Assembly (NCBI RefSeq): GCF_000142805.1 | Contig: NC_013082.1 | Span: forward strand, 372,001-436,000 | From: Lachancea thermotolerans CBS 6340 | Taxonomy: Eukaryota; Ascomycota; Saccharomycetes; Saccharomycetales; Saccharomycetaceae | Direction: 5' to 3' | Length of the DNA stretch: 64,000 nt | Shown: positions 47,404 through 56,885 of the stretch, in pieces | Layout of the letters: every line of letters starts with the position of its first letter | Position numbering within the stretch: position 1 is the stretch's first letter | Notes under the pieces: generated by a model | The model's database searches: none | What the model was told of the DNA's origin: nothing | Seen by the model: only the letters and a program-made list of their open reading frames with translations | Translations under genes and position numbers: made by a program

Positions 47404-49263
47404 TTATACCTGTGCAAGATTCTGTACAAAAACTTTGATTACCCCGACGGCGCTCAAAATGACCATAAAGGCTCCGAACAAGACAAAAGACAAGGTACTG
47501 ATCGCGGCGGCCCTTCTATCTACTCCCAAAAGATATGCCGTGGCAATGGCACCGCAATCGCAGCCTAACGTCACCCCTCGCGTCACATAATCGTCTTCTG
47601 GGACACGTAAAAGGTCCAACATCGGACCTCCTGATAAAACACCAATGATACCACTTATCACGGTTGTGACGGCCATTATCGTGACCGAGCCGTCGAGATT
47701 CTGGATAGTGGGAGTTCCTAATGCCAGCGTAATGCTTCGTCCAACGAAGCCTATAGAACGGTCGCTAGATATGCCGATACGCGAGCATATCAGGGGATAG
47801 AGTGTCAGAGAGGCGGCACAAAGCAGCAGAATGGGAGGTATCAGGCTCAAAAAGTGCCTCTTGAGATCAAGCCTGTGTGTATACATGGGCATTGACAGCC
47901 CTACAATGGACACATCCATACAAGTACTGAAAATGTCGCCAGCACCTGGCCACACGTGGTAAGCAAACTGGTCGTTGTCAAAGAGGTGCAGATATGTTCT
48001 GCCGGTTTTGTAGTCCTTAAGCTCTCGCAAGAAGTAGGAGACTTTATGATGCTTAATCATCACAGACACTAGCATCACTATCCAGGTAAGGGCCACAGAG
48101 CAAATGACCGGATGTAAGAACTTTTTGATGCCTGGATTTATGTTGAACGGAAAATCCACAATGATCATAAAGGCACACACGGCTGTAAAGAATTGGAATG
48201 GCATAACATACCAAGAAAAGTAGTAAGCAAATATGGTGGCAAGAAACCCCAATCCGTAGAGTATGTGATGCAAGTGATTGTCCCACATGTTAATAGAAAA
48301 CATGTAATCAATATGCTGGGAAAATTGCCTAGTAATTGCGCGCTGACATATCAATGGACTAGTGCCCTTGTCGTCGACCGCAACTTCGCTCATCCTCCTT
48401 GCAGAGTAAGTTGGTTCCGGGGTCCGCACATTAATCCTCTCTGGAGATCTCAAAAATCCTCTGTTTCCTCTTCTATCCCTAGCGTGCGTCTGATACTCTG
48501 CAGAAGATTGAGATGCGCCAACAGGGCTTTGCAGCGGTATGCTTTCATTTACTGCAGAGGGTGCAGTGGATGTCGCCCTCGACCTGGGTGGAGACAAGCC
48601 AGAATTACTAGCGATATCGGATAGAACGTTTAGATCCGACGCGGTGTCGCTGTTGACCGCCCGAAAACTGCGGACATCTGAGTCCGCTGAGGGCTGACCC
48701 TCAGAACCACTAGATGCTCGCGATCGCGATATCTTGGTGAACCTTGAGCCGACTTCCATGCCATTCTCTAGTTCCTCCTGCCTCACAAACAGGCTGATAA
48801 ACCTCCTACTCCCAAAGAGCTTCTGTCCCAGGATTGTGATGTACGCAAGAAACACGAAGGTTGACAGATAGCCAATGACAAAGACAGCCACAATGAGCAT
48901 CGCCTCCTTGAAAGAGATCCACTCACTTAGAGGAAGTGTGACGAATGCAGGTGTGAAAAACAGGTTCATCCAGCGAAGGCTCCAGCTGAGCGGGACATCG
49001 ATGACTCTAACGTAATATTCAGCGTAGGGCCTCCTCCAGGAGCTGAGGATGCACATGAAAGCGAAATTAATGAGCATCACAGCCACACTCGAGGGAAATG
49101 TCACTTTGATCACATTCTTGATCAGACGATCCACCCCATAAAGTATGCACAGCGTTAAAATGATCCCGATTGGAACGAGACAATAGGTCTTGAAAAGTTG
49201 AGCTCTATTAGCCCTGGCAAACTGAGCAAAAACAGACCAGTGTTTAGTCCAGCCAGACATCAT
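47404..49263 (-). CDS. LrgB-like multi-spanning membrane protein
   Basis: The first ATG of the frame, at 49263, gives 619 residues. It has about four N-terminal membrane segments, then a Ser-rich cytosolic region (about 180-300), then about eight segments. The C-terminal part has the LrgB/CidB pattern: an ALGTPTIQNLDG region, VISGIIGVLSGGPMLDLL and the Gly-rich VTLGCDCGAIATAYLLG before the last helices. Bacterial LrgA/LrgB control murein hydrolases and export small organic acids. The plant homologue PLGG1 is a plastid glycolate/glycerate carrier with the same LrgA-LrgB two-part plan. I know of no S. cerevisiae counterpart. Substrate and membrane are unknown. It lies between HAL5 (YKL168C) and MRP49 (YKL167C), which are adjacent in S. 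cerevisiae, so it was gained here or lost there. Confidence 0.75.
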   Translation of the reverse strand: MMSGWTKHWSVFAQFARANRAQLFKTYCLVPIGIILTLCILYGVDRLIKNVIKVTFPSSVAVMLINFAFMCILSSWRRPYAEYYVRVIDVPLSWSLRWMNLFFTPAFVTLPLSEWISFKEAMLIVAVFVIGYLSTFVFLAYITILGQKLFGSRRFISLFVRQEELENGMEVGSRFTKISRSRASSGSEGQPSADSDVRSFRAVNSDTASDLNVLSDIASNSGLSPPRSRATSTAPSAVNESIPLQSPVGASQSSAEYQTHARDRRGNRGFLRSPERINVRTPEPTYSARRMSEVAVDDKGTSPLICQRAITRQFSQHIDYMFSINMWDNHLHHILYGLGFLATIFAYYFSWYVMPFQFFTAVCAFMIIVDFPFNINPGIKKFLHPVICSVALTWIVMLVSVMIKHHKVSYFLRELKDYKTGRTYLHLFDNDQFAYHVWPGAGDIFSTCMDVSIVGLSMPMYTHRLDLKRHFLSLIPPILLLCAASLTLYPLICSRIGISSDRSIGFVGRSITLALGTPTIQNLDGSVTIMAVTTVISGIIGVLSGGPMLDLLRVPEDDYVTRGVTLGCDCGAIATAYLLGVDRRAAAISTLSFVLFGAFMVILSAVGVIKVFVQNLAQV

Positions 49264-49672
49264 TGGTACATAATTCGAGTACCGCACAGGCAGACTTTCG
49301 ATACTTTAGGGAGCGCGTATATGGTTTTTTGAGCAAACCTTCCATTGGACCAAGAGGTCCTGGGAGAGATGACCATTCCAAGACAAAGGCTCTCATTGGA
49401 TACGTGATGCTACTTCGTGGAAATATCGACGGATACAGTCATGAAGATACGCTTAATGAAGCGGTATTGATACGCTAAGGTGTGCATCGGCTAAACCCGT
49501 AGCTTCCTATCTGTAATTAAACATTGGCGATCTTCTTCCCTTGCCGCAGAGGTGTTTTCTATCTATATTTACAGAACAACGAGGAAGATACCTAGAAACG
49601 CTTGGTGACTGAGAGCATTGCTCCACGCTATTTACATGACTGTAGGGATCTTGTAGCAGGACCAAGTAGCCT
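49264..49672. other. LrgB-like gene promoter / MRP49 3' region
   Basis: This gap is 409 bp. No gene or strong motif was recognised. Confidence 0.4.
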
Positions 49673-50068
49673 TCAAACTCTGACTATATCGGACTCGGGC
49701 ACCTTCTCGTAGTCTGCCTTTTCTAGAAACTCCTGCATGATTTCTGAGTGTTGCTTGTCCCGCATATCCAGCGTTTCCAGAACGCTCCCGTCCTTTCCGA
49801 TAGTCTGTAGAACGCATGGCACGCCTGCATTGTTCTTGTCCTCGTTTTTCACCCTGGTCACCTGGAACTGCAGCCCTGGGTTGTAGAACTGCAGCGTGGG
49901 CATGTATTCATGCCAGAACTTGCGGGCACCCATATGGCCGTTGTGGTTCTGGTACTGGAAGGTCAGGTTGAGGCCCGCGTACTTCTGTGAATTCAGCACA
50001 ACCTGGGGCTCCAACGTTGACGAGCTGATTTTGTTTAGAAACTTGAGCTGCCTGGCGACGCGCGACAT
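49673..50068 (-). CDS. MRP49: Mitochondrial ribosomal protein Mrp49
   Basis: The protein has 131 residues (137 in S. cerevisiae YKL167C). It has a basic N-terminus (SRVARQLKFLNKIS), the thioredoxin-like L51/S25 fold core NLTFQYQNHNGHMGARKFWHEYMPTL (in outline), and NPGLQFQVTRVKN. It belongs to the mitochondrial large subunit and affects assembly at low temperature. It is flanked by two membrane-protein genes not found at this place in S. cerevisiae. Confidence 0.92.
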   Translation of the reverse strand: MSRVARQLKFLNKISSSTLEPQVVLNSQKYAGLNLTFQYQNHNGHMGARKFWHEYMPTLQFYNPGLQFQVTRVKNEDKNNAGVPCVLQTIGKDGSVLETLDMRDKQHSEIMQEFLEKADYEKVPESDIVRV

Positions 50069-51221
50069 CTTTGTATTTCAGTTGTATTTCGTTCAACGGG
50101 GTGACACTGTACCACTGGACCTGAACCTTTGCCGTCTGCGCTGTTGCCAGTGATCAGTCCAACTCGCAGCATAAATTATACACTATTGAGTGCATATTCA
50201 CATTACCCTCCCTCGTTTCTGTGAGTACATAAGTACCCATCTCATCGCATAAAATTCGTCGGTCGTGATCAAGATGATCTCGGCGGCTATTGAATAAAAG
50301 TGCGAAACAAAGGCTTGGACTCTCACCTGAAGATGCTTTAAACCAGCGGCCAGAGTCGCAAGGAAACCCGAGCTTTCCGAAATCGCGATGCTTATCTTCC
50401 TAACCTTTTCATGCTAGGTTTCCATAGGGAAACTTCTATGCAGTGGCAAAAAAGGTTTCAAGGATGAAATAATGTATCGTATTTCGGAATGGGGAAACGT
50501 GGCTCTCGCCGCTTCGTAAGAGGGTGTTCGATTTCGCAGCGCTTTTGGAGCTGAGGACGTCAGACCTGTATAATCGCTTCCCGGATTTCACTTTCAAGCA
50601 TAATGATTGCAAAGGGGTACATGCGGCGCGCTCGGGCGTTAGGCTGCTACTCGTTTTAAGAATTGATAGTATTATATATAAGATATTACAGCCGAATAAT
50701 CCCCTTGACTTTTCAACTATAGGATGACGCCGGTCATTAACTGGTTGCTCTTTTCAATGTAAGGTTGAATGGTCCTAGGGTGCGTTCTGTTCATAAGTCT
50801 CTACCGTTGCTTAGCACGTAAGGAACGGCCCGCGCTCTATTGCGTTGAGACATGTAGATGAGAAATTTGCAACATCTGTAGAAAGCGGCTTTGATTAGTA
50901 AAAATGTGGAACTTCGTCCCAACAGCTTCTTTTCTAACATCTTTTGAAAATTTCGAATACGCTTGTGACGTGATGCAATTACCAAATAAAGCTAAATTGT
51001 TAGGGATAACTGTAATAACATCAACAAGTACCGGTAGAGTGGCTAAGCTGGCAAAGTGTTTTTCCATAGGCATTACCCCAACATTTAGAAAAGACTTTGA
51101 TGATTGAAAAAAAAACACTATCCCACGGCTGCTAATGTCGCTTCGAGATTTAGACTTCCTGCCTGTGAGAACTCTATTTTGTCAAACCATCTTTCCTTAA
51201 AGTTACACATTCTTGTGGATT
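50069..51221. other. 1.15-kb gap MRP49 promoter / antiporter 3' region
   Basis: It holds one short ATG-initiated frame (50904-51107) of unknown status. TTTCCGAAA near 50375 and TTCGGAA near 50482 recall the core of centromere element III, but no AT-rich element II or element I lies beside them. No RNA gene was seen. Confidence 0.4.
50904..51107 (+). CDS. possible small protein of 67 residues, unknown
   Basis: ATG at 50904 has A at -3 and opens 67 codons ending FRKDFDD. The product has no signal peptide, membrane segment or family motif that I recognise. The opposite strand is also open here over about 90 codons but mostly without ATG. It may be a chance frame or a relic of a lost gene in this accessory region. 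Confidence 0.15.
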   Translation: MWNFVPTASFLTSFENFEYACDVMQLPNKAKLLGITVITSTSTGRVAKLAKCFSIGITPTFRKDFDD

Positions 51222-52898
51222 TTAAGCCCAAATGCCCATCGGATCGTGCTCTGCGCTCGCAGCCAGCTCTTTCGAATCACGAATTTTTCTGACTTTGCTG
51301 GTTAACAAACCAACCATTAGGGGACCAACAATTGTGCAAAGCACAATTCCCCATGTCACAATATAATACTGCTCTGGAGTGAAAATGCCTCGACTTTCTG
51401 CCAAAGCAGAAATCAGAAATCCAATCTCTCCGCGGGCAACCATAGCATAGCCCATGATCGATGGAGGAATAAGCGATCTTGCTTTTGGGAAGCCCCAGAT
51501 GTGGCCACCGCTTTCAACGTCATTCGCAAAACGTTTGAAACAAATGCTTCTCAATAACCACGCACCACATATGAATTTGCCCAAAGTCATCAAAATAGCA
51601 TATACTATACCTTTCCATATGATGTTTCCATCAAACATCTCGGAAATGGGAATGGAAAAGCCGATTGACGCAAAAAAAAACGGTTTCAAAACAGTCGAGA
51701 GGGGCACTTCGTAGTACGCTTCCCATATGTGAAGCCCAGAGACATGCCCAGAACGCAAATTGCTAGTGGAAATACTGGTTTCCGAGCCCGTGACAGTATC
51801 GTTCGGATTTAATTGCTTATCTTCTGTGTTTTCCTCCTCCACATTATCGTTCAAGTCATCAGTGCCAGAACATCTTATAGCGGCAGAAGGTGGCAACTTT
51901 GGAGTTTCGAAATCTGAGTGAGGATGTTTAGAACTTTTACTGAACGCTTCTGCTTGGGGCGCAAGTGCAAGCATCTGGCCTATTTTTTTGGGGGAAAAAT
52001 AACCTTTGTTACTGTTGGCCAAAGTAGCGGAAGTGCGTTCAACAAATGCGCCCCTGTTGACTTCATTGTCATACCAGCCTATACAAGCACCTGCGAGGTA
52101 AGCAGCGTAAAGGTTCGAGGTGCCGGCATAACTCGATCCCACAACAAACCCAAAAAGGATTAATGTGTGCGCCAAAAATGTCATCTGCACTGTAGTCGGA
52201 AAAAACCGGACTTTCTTTAAGTGGCAATGCTGCATTCTACAAGCTAGAGGCTTTATCAAAAACACGCATACCAGGGGAACAACAACTGCAAATGCAAAAG
52301 AAACCAAAATTGGTCGGATTATAATTACGGGATTAATCGATCCGCTGCCTCCTAAATTAGAAATGATCTGTGCCATAACAAGTCCTACAACATCATCCAA
52401 CATGGCCGCACACGTTAAAACCACTCCAAGGCGACTTTGCTTGAGACCGCTGATTTTTAATACAGTTAATGTCGTTCCCAGGCTGGTCGAACACAATGAT
52501 GCACCTGCTGCGAAAGACTGTAGAGGAGTGGCATGCGAGAGACTCATTAGTACAAAGGACATTCCAATTGGTGCAATAACACCAGTGAGAGCCAGGAACG
52601 TCGATAGCATAAAATTAGCTTTCATTGCGCGGAAGTCTGTTGAAAGTCCTCCTTCGTAAACTAGTAAAATTAAGCCCAGGTAACCTAACTGAACTACAGA
52701 TTGCTGAAAAGGTAGTGAGAGCCATTTTCCTCCAGGAAGGCCCCACGCAACACCGATGAATATTTGACCCAATAAGCCGCAGTAAAGGAGACTGTCAAGA
52801 GCTCGCCCCACGATGTTGAGGATTATAAGAAAAGAAGCCAATATCAAAATCACGATTATGTTAGGCTCATGATATGATAAAGCCGCCGCTTGGCTCAT
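51222..52898 (-). CDS. CPA2-family cation/proton antiporter
   Basis: ATG at 52898 gives 558 residues. The frame runs open for 22 codons further up without ATG. About 12-13 membrane segments are seen. The Kef/Nap-type signature is present: LLVYEGGLSTDFRAMK, GASLCSTSLGTTLTVLK, then the two-Asp motif AAMLDDVVGLVMAQI used in ion exchange. A hydrophilic loop (about 300-370) separates the last segments, which contain MVARGEIGFLISALAES. It has no long C-terminal cytosolic tail, unlike S. cerevisiae Kha1 (873 aa), and does not look like Nha1 or Nhx1. Similar exchangers occur in filamentous fungi and some yeasts. The ion (Na+ or K+) and membrane are unknown. It lies between MRP49 (YKL167C) and TPK (YKL166C), an accessory position. 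Confidence 0.82.
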   Translation of the reverse strand: MSQAAALSYHEPNIIVILILASFLIILNIVGRALDSLLYCGLLGQIFIGVAWGLPGGKWLSLPFQQSVVQLGYLGLILLVYEGGLSTDFRAMKANFMLSTFLALTGVIAPIGMSFVLMSLSHATPLQSFAAGASLCSTSLGTTLTVLKISGLKQSRLGVVLTCAAMLDDVVGLVMAQIISNLGGSGSINPVIIIRPILVSFAFAVVVPLVCVFLIKPLACRMQHCHLKKVRFFPTTVQMTFLAHTLILFGFVVGSSYAGTSNLYAAYLAGACIGWYDNEVNRGAFVERTSATLANSNKGYFSPKKIGQMLALAPQAEAFSKSSKHPHSDFETPKLPPSAAIRCSGTDDLNDNVEEENTEDKQLNPNDTVTGSETSISTSNLRSGHVSGLHIWEAYYEVPLSTVLKPFFFASIGFSIPISEMFDGNIIWKGIVYAILMTLGKFICGAWLLRSICFKRFANDVESGGHIWGFPKARSLIPPSIMGYAMVARGEIGFLISALAESRGIFTPEQYYIVTWGIVLCTIVGPLMVGLLTSKVRKIRDSKELAASAEHDPMGIWA

Positions 52899-55193
52899 CT
52901 CCTTTTTTTCTTTGAAAGTCGGTATACCAAGATAGCTTCTGTTGAATTTTAAATTTTCTTCCAATTAACTCAAACCAGGGTTAGCGAAGAAGCTAAGAAA
53001 GGACTGTGGCAATAGCGGTACCCCTAAATTTCTCACATAGTTTACAATGGCTATAAGTACACGGTTAGCAGTTGAAATAGAAATAGTGGCAAACGAAATA
53101 TGAAGTTTAAGGTAAGTAATACTTACAGTGCCGGATATCCATATATGTATGTGTATAAGTAGCCTCCGTCGAGGTTTACGTGATATTGTAGAGGTACAAG
53201 TTTGATAGGTCGAGATAAAATTGTATTATATTTATATGACACCAAGCCACGATACACTCCGAGTTACTGGAAAAATGTGCCCACTCGCAGCAAGGATGTG
53301 GATCACAGTGATTCGTTCCAAAATCTTGTAAACAATCTAATCCATTTTCCTTCGCTCATCTGCTCCTTTCAACTGAGATGGTTTGCATGAGTTTCTCACA
53401 GCATTCAAACATTTCAAGCGGTTTCGCAAAACTGATCTTTATTCAGGTTGCGCTGAACAGCGAAAGTCCGCCTTCGATGGCCTCTAACTAAGGAGGAATC
53501 TTTCAATATCAGTCATGGATAAATACTTATGAATTTCGAACAACGCCGAATCCTACAACCTTGAGGACCTATTTCAGTTAGCCACACAAATGGTCAACAA
53601 AATCGCTCTGACGGTCGACCAATTCTAAACCTTCCAATTGAGTAACGCCTTGTACTTCGGCGATATTGTACCCCTTCATAGGGTCATGACAAATTTGCTT
53701 GAACCTTTGACCCTATTTTGACTTAGCTTTGTTAGAATGCAAAGCCTCTGTAATAGGGTATGAGGTTCAATTGATAATTTCTACTTATAAAGCAATATGG
53801 TAATTGGCATACTCTGATGCTTCGCTGCACATAAGCTTTTCTGTCCCTTGGTTCAGTTTTTCAGATGACAACTGAATCTCCACGTTTGACCTTAATATGT
53901 GAGTAGATTTGTATCCAGTTAACGCGCTTATAAAAGTACATCACTTTTTTAAACAAGAATCTCGATCGCGCTAATGTGGGTGTAATCTTTAACTTGTATT
54001 CTTGTGCTCTGTCAAGGCACTTGAGTTGAACGCCTGCGGACTCAAAAATCTTATCCTCACGCATTACTGATCGAGGTTCGAGAGCAGGCGTCACTAAAAT
54101 TTGAAATTGAGCGTTGAACTGTACTTCGTGGGGGAGGGTGTTGAATGTCTTATCCTGCGTAGCCTTCATCAACTCAAAGGACAAGTCGGCCAACTCCAGG
54201 CTTGCTCTCAAAAGTTAACCTTCACTGCTCGTTAAGCTAAACATTGCAATTTCCGATTTGCATCAAGCGGCGGCTCACGAGAAACAGCAAACAATCCTCG
54301 TTCTTCCCATCACCAACACCCACTATATCAAAAAAGGATCGCAACTTGATTTGACTAGACTGTCGGGAGCTAAAAACGGTTTGTGTTTTTTAGGGAAGGA
54401 AACGTATTGTTTTTAACCAAAGGCATAATAACATCTTCTCGGCGGCGTATTGGCCATGAAGTACTGGCGGGAGTATTACAATGGAAGAGCGGTGTTCAGC
54501 GAGGTTGTTTTATTTGTTTCTTGGCCTCATGCAGAAAACGCTTCTTACGTCCTCTGCAAAAGAAATGAAGTTGATTGTCTGACATTAGGTTTCCCTTACT
54601 CTTCTAATAGGTATTTGTAACCCAAACATGCTAATCCCTTTATTCAAAGATATTTGTTTGATAACTAATAAAAGGCGCTGAGCGTTGATATCATGAGTTA
54701 ATTATCCTAATTACATCGAGACTCTGTTATATTCCAACAATTGCAACCTTTGAATTCTTTAGCTTGAGCTAACTCGCGGGAACATTGGTCCAGGCCAACT
54801 CTTTATTTTCTCGTGCTCAATCATTATTCGAGTCCAAACCCATTATTATCTCGTGTTGCTGTTCTCGCAGCTCTTACTGTCTTTCCTGTTTTTGCCGCTC
54901 CCCTGAAATGACTTTTTCAATTTCGATACAATAATACACATTTTACCGCGGGATCTTGGCTTTTGTATGGTAAAATCCTTGTAGAACCTTTTTCTCGATG
55001 CCATAAAAGCTATTATAAGCCTTTACCCTGTAGAAGGACCCTGTGAGCGTCACAGCTGACGAAAATTCAAAGCTTGGCTTTCCGAAGTTCGTGATTAGTG
55101 CTATTTAGGGCGCCCCTTAGACAATGATTATGTAAGATGACGATGATGCTCCATTGTGCGATGGTCTGGTCAAAGAGTCACCTTTTGAGCAAA
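52899..55193. other. 2.3-kb gene-poor, AT-rich gap between antiporter and TPK
   Basis: This is the longest gap in the window. The minus strand at 53861-54211 is open for about 116 codons, but its first ATG leaves only ~102 residues (from MKATQDKTFNTLPHE) and no family is recognised. ATAGGGTCA (53678-53686) and TGACCCTAT (53708-53716) form a perfect inverted repeat, with a further AATAGGGT at 53752-53759. TATTCCAACA at 54730-54739 equals the reverse complement of a Ty1/copia-type LTR start, but no second end or target duplication was found. Relics of mobile DNA or a lost gene are possible. Confidence 0.4.
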
Positions 55194-56339
55194 CTAGAAC
55201 TCTGCAAAGAGGTCGTGGTGAGGGTCATCTCCCTCCGCACCATACGAGTTCTCTTCCTCGGGATATCTATCATACTGCGAAGTGTCGCCCTGGCCTGCAT
55301 GCACGGGAGGTTCGTATGGTGTTTCGATGTTTCTGCACAGCAGTTTCTCCCATACGACTTCACTGAACCACGGGTGGTTTTTAACGTCCTCACTTCCATT
55401 TTGCAAGTTACCGAGTCGCTTACTCAGGTCTCTCGTAATGAGCTGGCTCAGGAGGTCTTGCACGTCTGCATGGAAGAAGGGCGGAAACTGTAGCTGGGCG
55501 TTAAGAATGTTTTCATAGGTCTTCATGGTGTTTGAGTCGTAGAACGGCGTGTAGCCAGCCAGCATCTCGAATATAAGTATGCCGAAACTCCACCAGTCGA
55601 CGGATTTGTTGTAGGGCTTGGTGCTCACGACTTCAGGAGCGATGTAGTCTGGCGTGCCACACAGCGTGAAGGTGACGTCCGGTACGTACTTGGCGAAGCC
55701 GAAGTCTGTGATCTTGACGTGCCCGTTTTTGTCGAGAAGCACGTTTTCGGGCTTTAGGTCACGATAGATAATCTCGTGCGCATGCAGGTATTCGAGGGCC
55801 AGGCAGACCTCGGCCGCGTAGAACTTGGCGACTGGATTGGGGAACCGCTGAGACTTGCGCAGCAGTGAGAAAAGCTCGCCACCCTCTATGTAGTCCATGA
55901 TCATGAAAACCTGTTCGGCGTCTTGGAACGTACCCCACATGCGGATGATAAAGGGGTGCGAGACAATCGAAAGCATGCGCCTCTCGTCGTTTGTATGCTC
56001 AACCTGCTTCAGCTTGACGATGGTGCGCTTTTTAAGCACCTTCATCGCGTAGAAACGCCCGTTGTGGTTCGACCGCACCAGGTGCACGCGCCCAAACGAG
56101 CCGGTCCCCAGCGTCCTCAAGATGTGGAAGTCATTCAAAGTGTACTTGCCCGACGTTTGCCTCCCCTGAAGCTCTGTCTTCTGTGCATTTTTTGCTTCAA
56201 CTGCTTGCTGCCCTAGCGAGCTCTGCTGCTGGGTCTCTGGCAAGCTCTGCTGCTGGGTCTCTGGCACGGAGCCCGACCCAAGAAGGCCACTGGGTAGTTC
56301 TTGTAACGTCTCGCGCATGCGCTGCTCGGACTGTGACAT
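55194..56339 (-). CDS. TPK1: cAMP-dependent protein kinase catalytic subunit (Tpk)
   Basis: The protein has 381 residues (397 Tpk1, 398 Tpk3 in S. cerevisiae). A Gln/Ser-rich N-terminus with a duplicated octapeptide (PETQQQSS/L) precedes [23 protein letters not shown]. The AGC kinase domain runs from about 70 to 325, with [33 protein letters not shown] (about 188-201), DFGFAK and the activation-loop [12 protein letters not shown]. The AGC C-tail with [13 protein letters not shown] ends FAEF-type. PKA relays glucose via cAMP and is held inactive by Bcy1. A single gene stands for YJL164C and YKL166C. All catalytic residues look intact. Confidence 0.95.
   Translation of the reverse strand: MSQSEQRMRETLQELPSGLLGSGSVPETQQQSLPETQQQSSLGQQAVEAKNAQKTELQGRQTSGKYTLNDFHILRTLGTGSFGRVHLVRSNHNGRFYAMKVLKKRTIVKLKQVEHTNDERRMLSIVSHPFIIRMWGTFQDAEQVFMIMDYIEGGELFSLLRKSQRFPNPVAKFYAAEVCLALEYLHAHEIIYRDLKPENVLLDKNGHVKITDFGFAKYVPDVTFTLCGTPDYIAPEVVSTKPYNKSVDWWSFGILIFEMLAGYTPFYDSNTMKTYENILNAQLQFPPFFHADVQDLLSQLITRDLSKRLGNLQNGSEDVKNHPWFSEVVWEKLLCRNIETPYEPPVHAGQGDTSQYDRYPEEENSYGAEGDDPHHDLFAEF
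56221..56268 (-). repeat. 24-bp tandem duplication in the TPK N-terminus
   Basis: Bases 56221-56244 and 56245-56268 agree at 23 of 24 positions. On the coding strand each unit gives an eight-residue unit around PETQQQS. The duplication is in frame and near-identical, so it is probably recent or maintained by slippage. Confidence 0.9.
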
Positions 56340-56885
56340 TACGGCTCGTGAGTTCGCTCGTTTTTCAATTACCTGTCGTGCGTAGCAAAAACCCTCAAGT
56401 GGTCAATATCTTCCAAAAACACGGCTTGGAAGCGTTCAAGGCGATCTTCCGCGTGCTTAGTGTCTTGGAGATTGTAGCTATCGGTTTCAAGCCTTAATCC
56501 GCAAAACGAACGCAGGTTTTGTCCACACTTCGCTGATGATCCGAAATTTGCTCAAACTTAATCTAAGCGCTTTTGAAAACAAAAAAAGAAGCCAACTTTC
56601 ACTTAGTCTAGAACACCCACTATTCGAATGCCGCTATTTTAGCTATACAAATGGTTCTTAACGCTTTATCGAGTCACTCGTTAAACTTTATATTGTTTGT
56701 TTCCAATCCTTTAATTCTACCCACTATTATCACCCATCGTCAATCCAAGAAGTATTAATTTTTCAACGTTTTGCTTGATGGGAACATATACAGTTTCTTT
56801 TTAAGCCGCCTAGATATAGATCACGTGGTATGTCGAACTACATTCGTCAACCAAGTAATTGAACGAGAACGCGAATCAATCATGA
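56340..56885. other. TPK promoter / YJL163C-type 3' region
   Basis: This 546-bp gap is AT-rich in the middle. ATCACGTG near 56819 is an E-box and also fits centromere element I, but no AT-rich element II follows, so it is read as a bHLH site at most. No gene was seen. Confidence 0.4.

Noticed and set aside
50370-56830. Centromere candidates (CCGAA cores near 50375, 50482 and 55070; ATCACGTG near 56819)
   Set aside because: No combination of element I, an AT-rich element II of suitable length and element III was found together.
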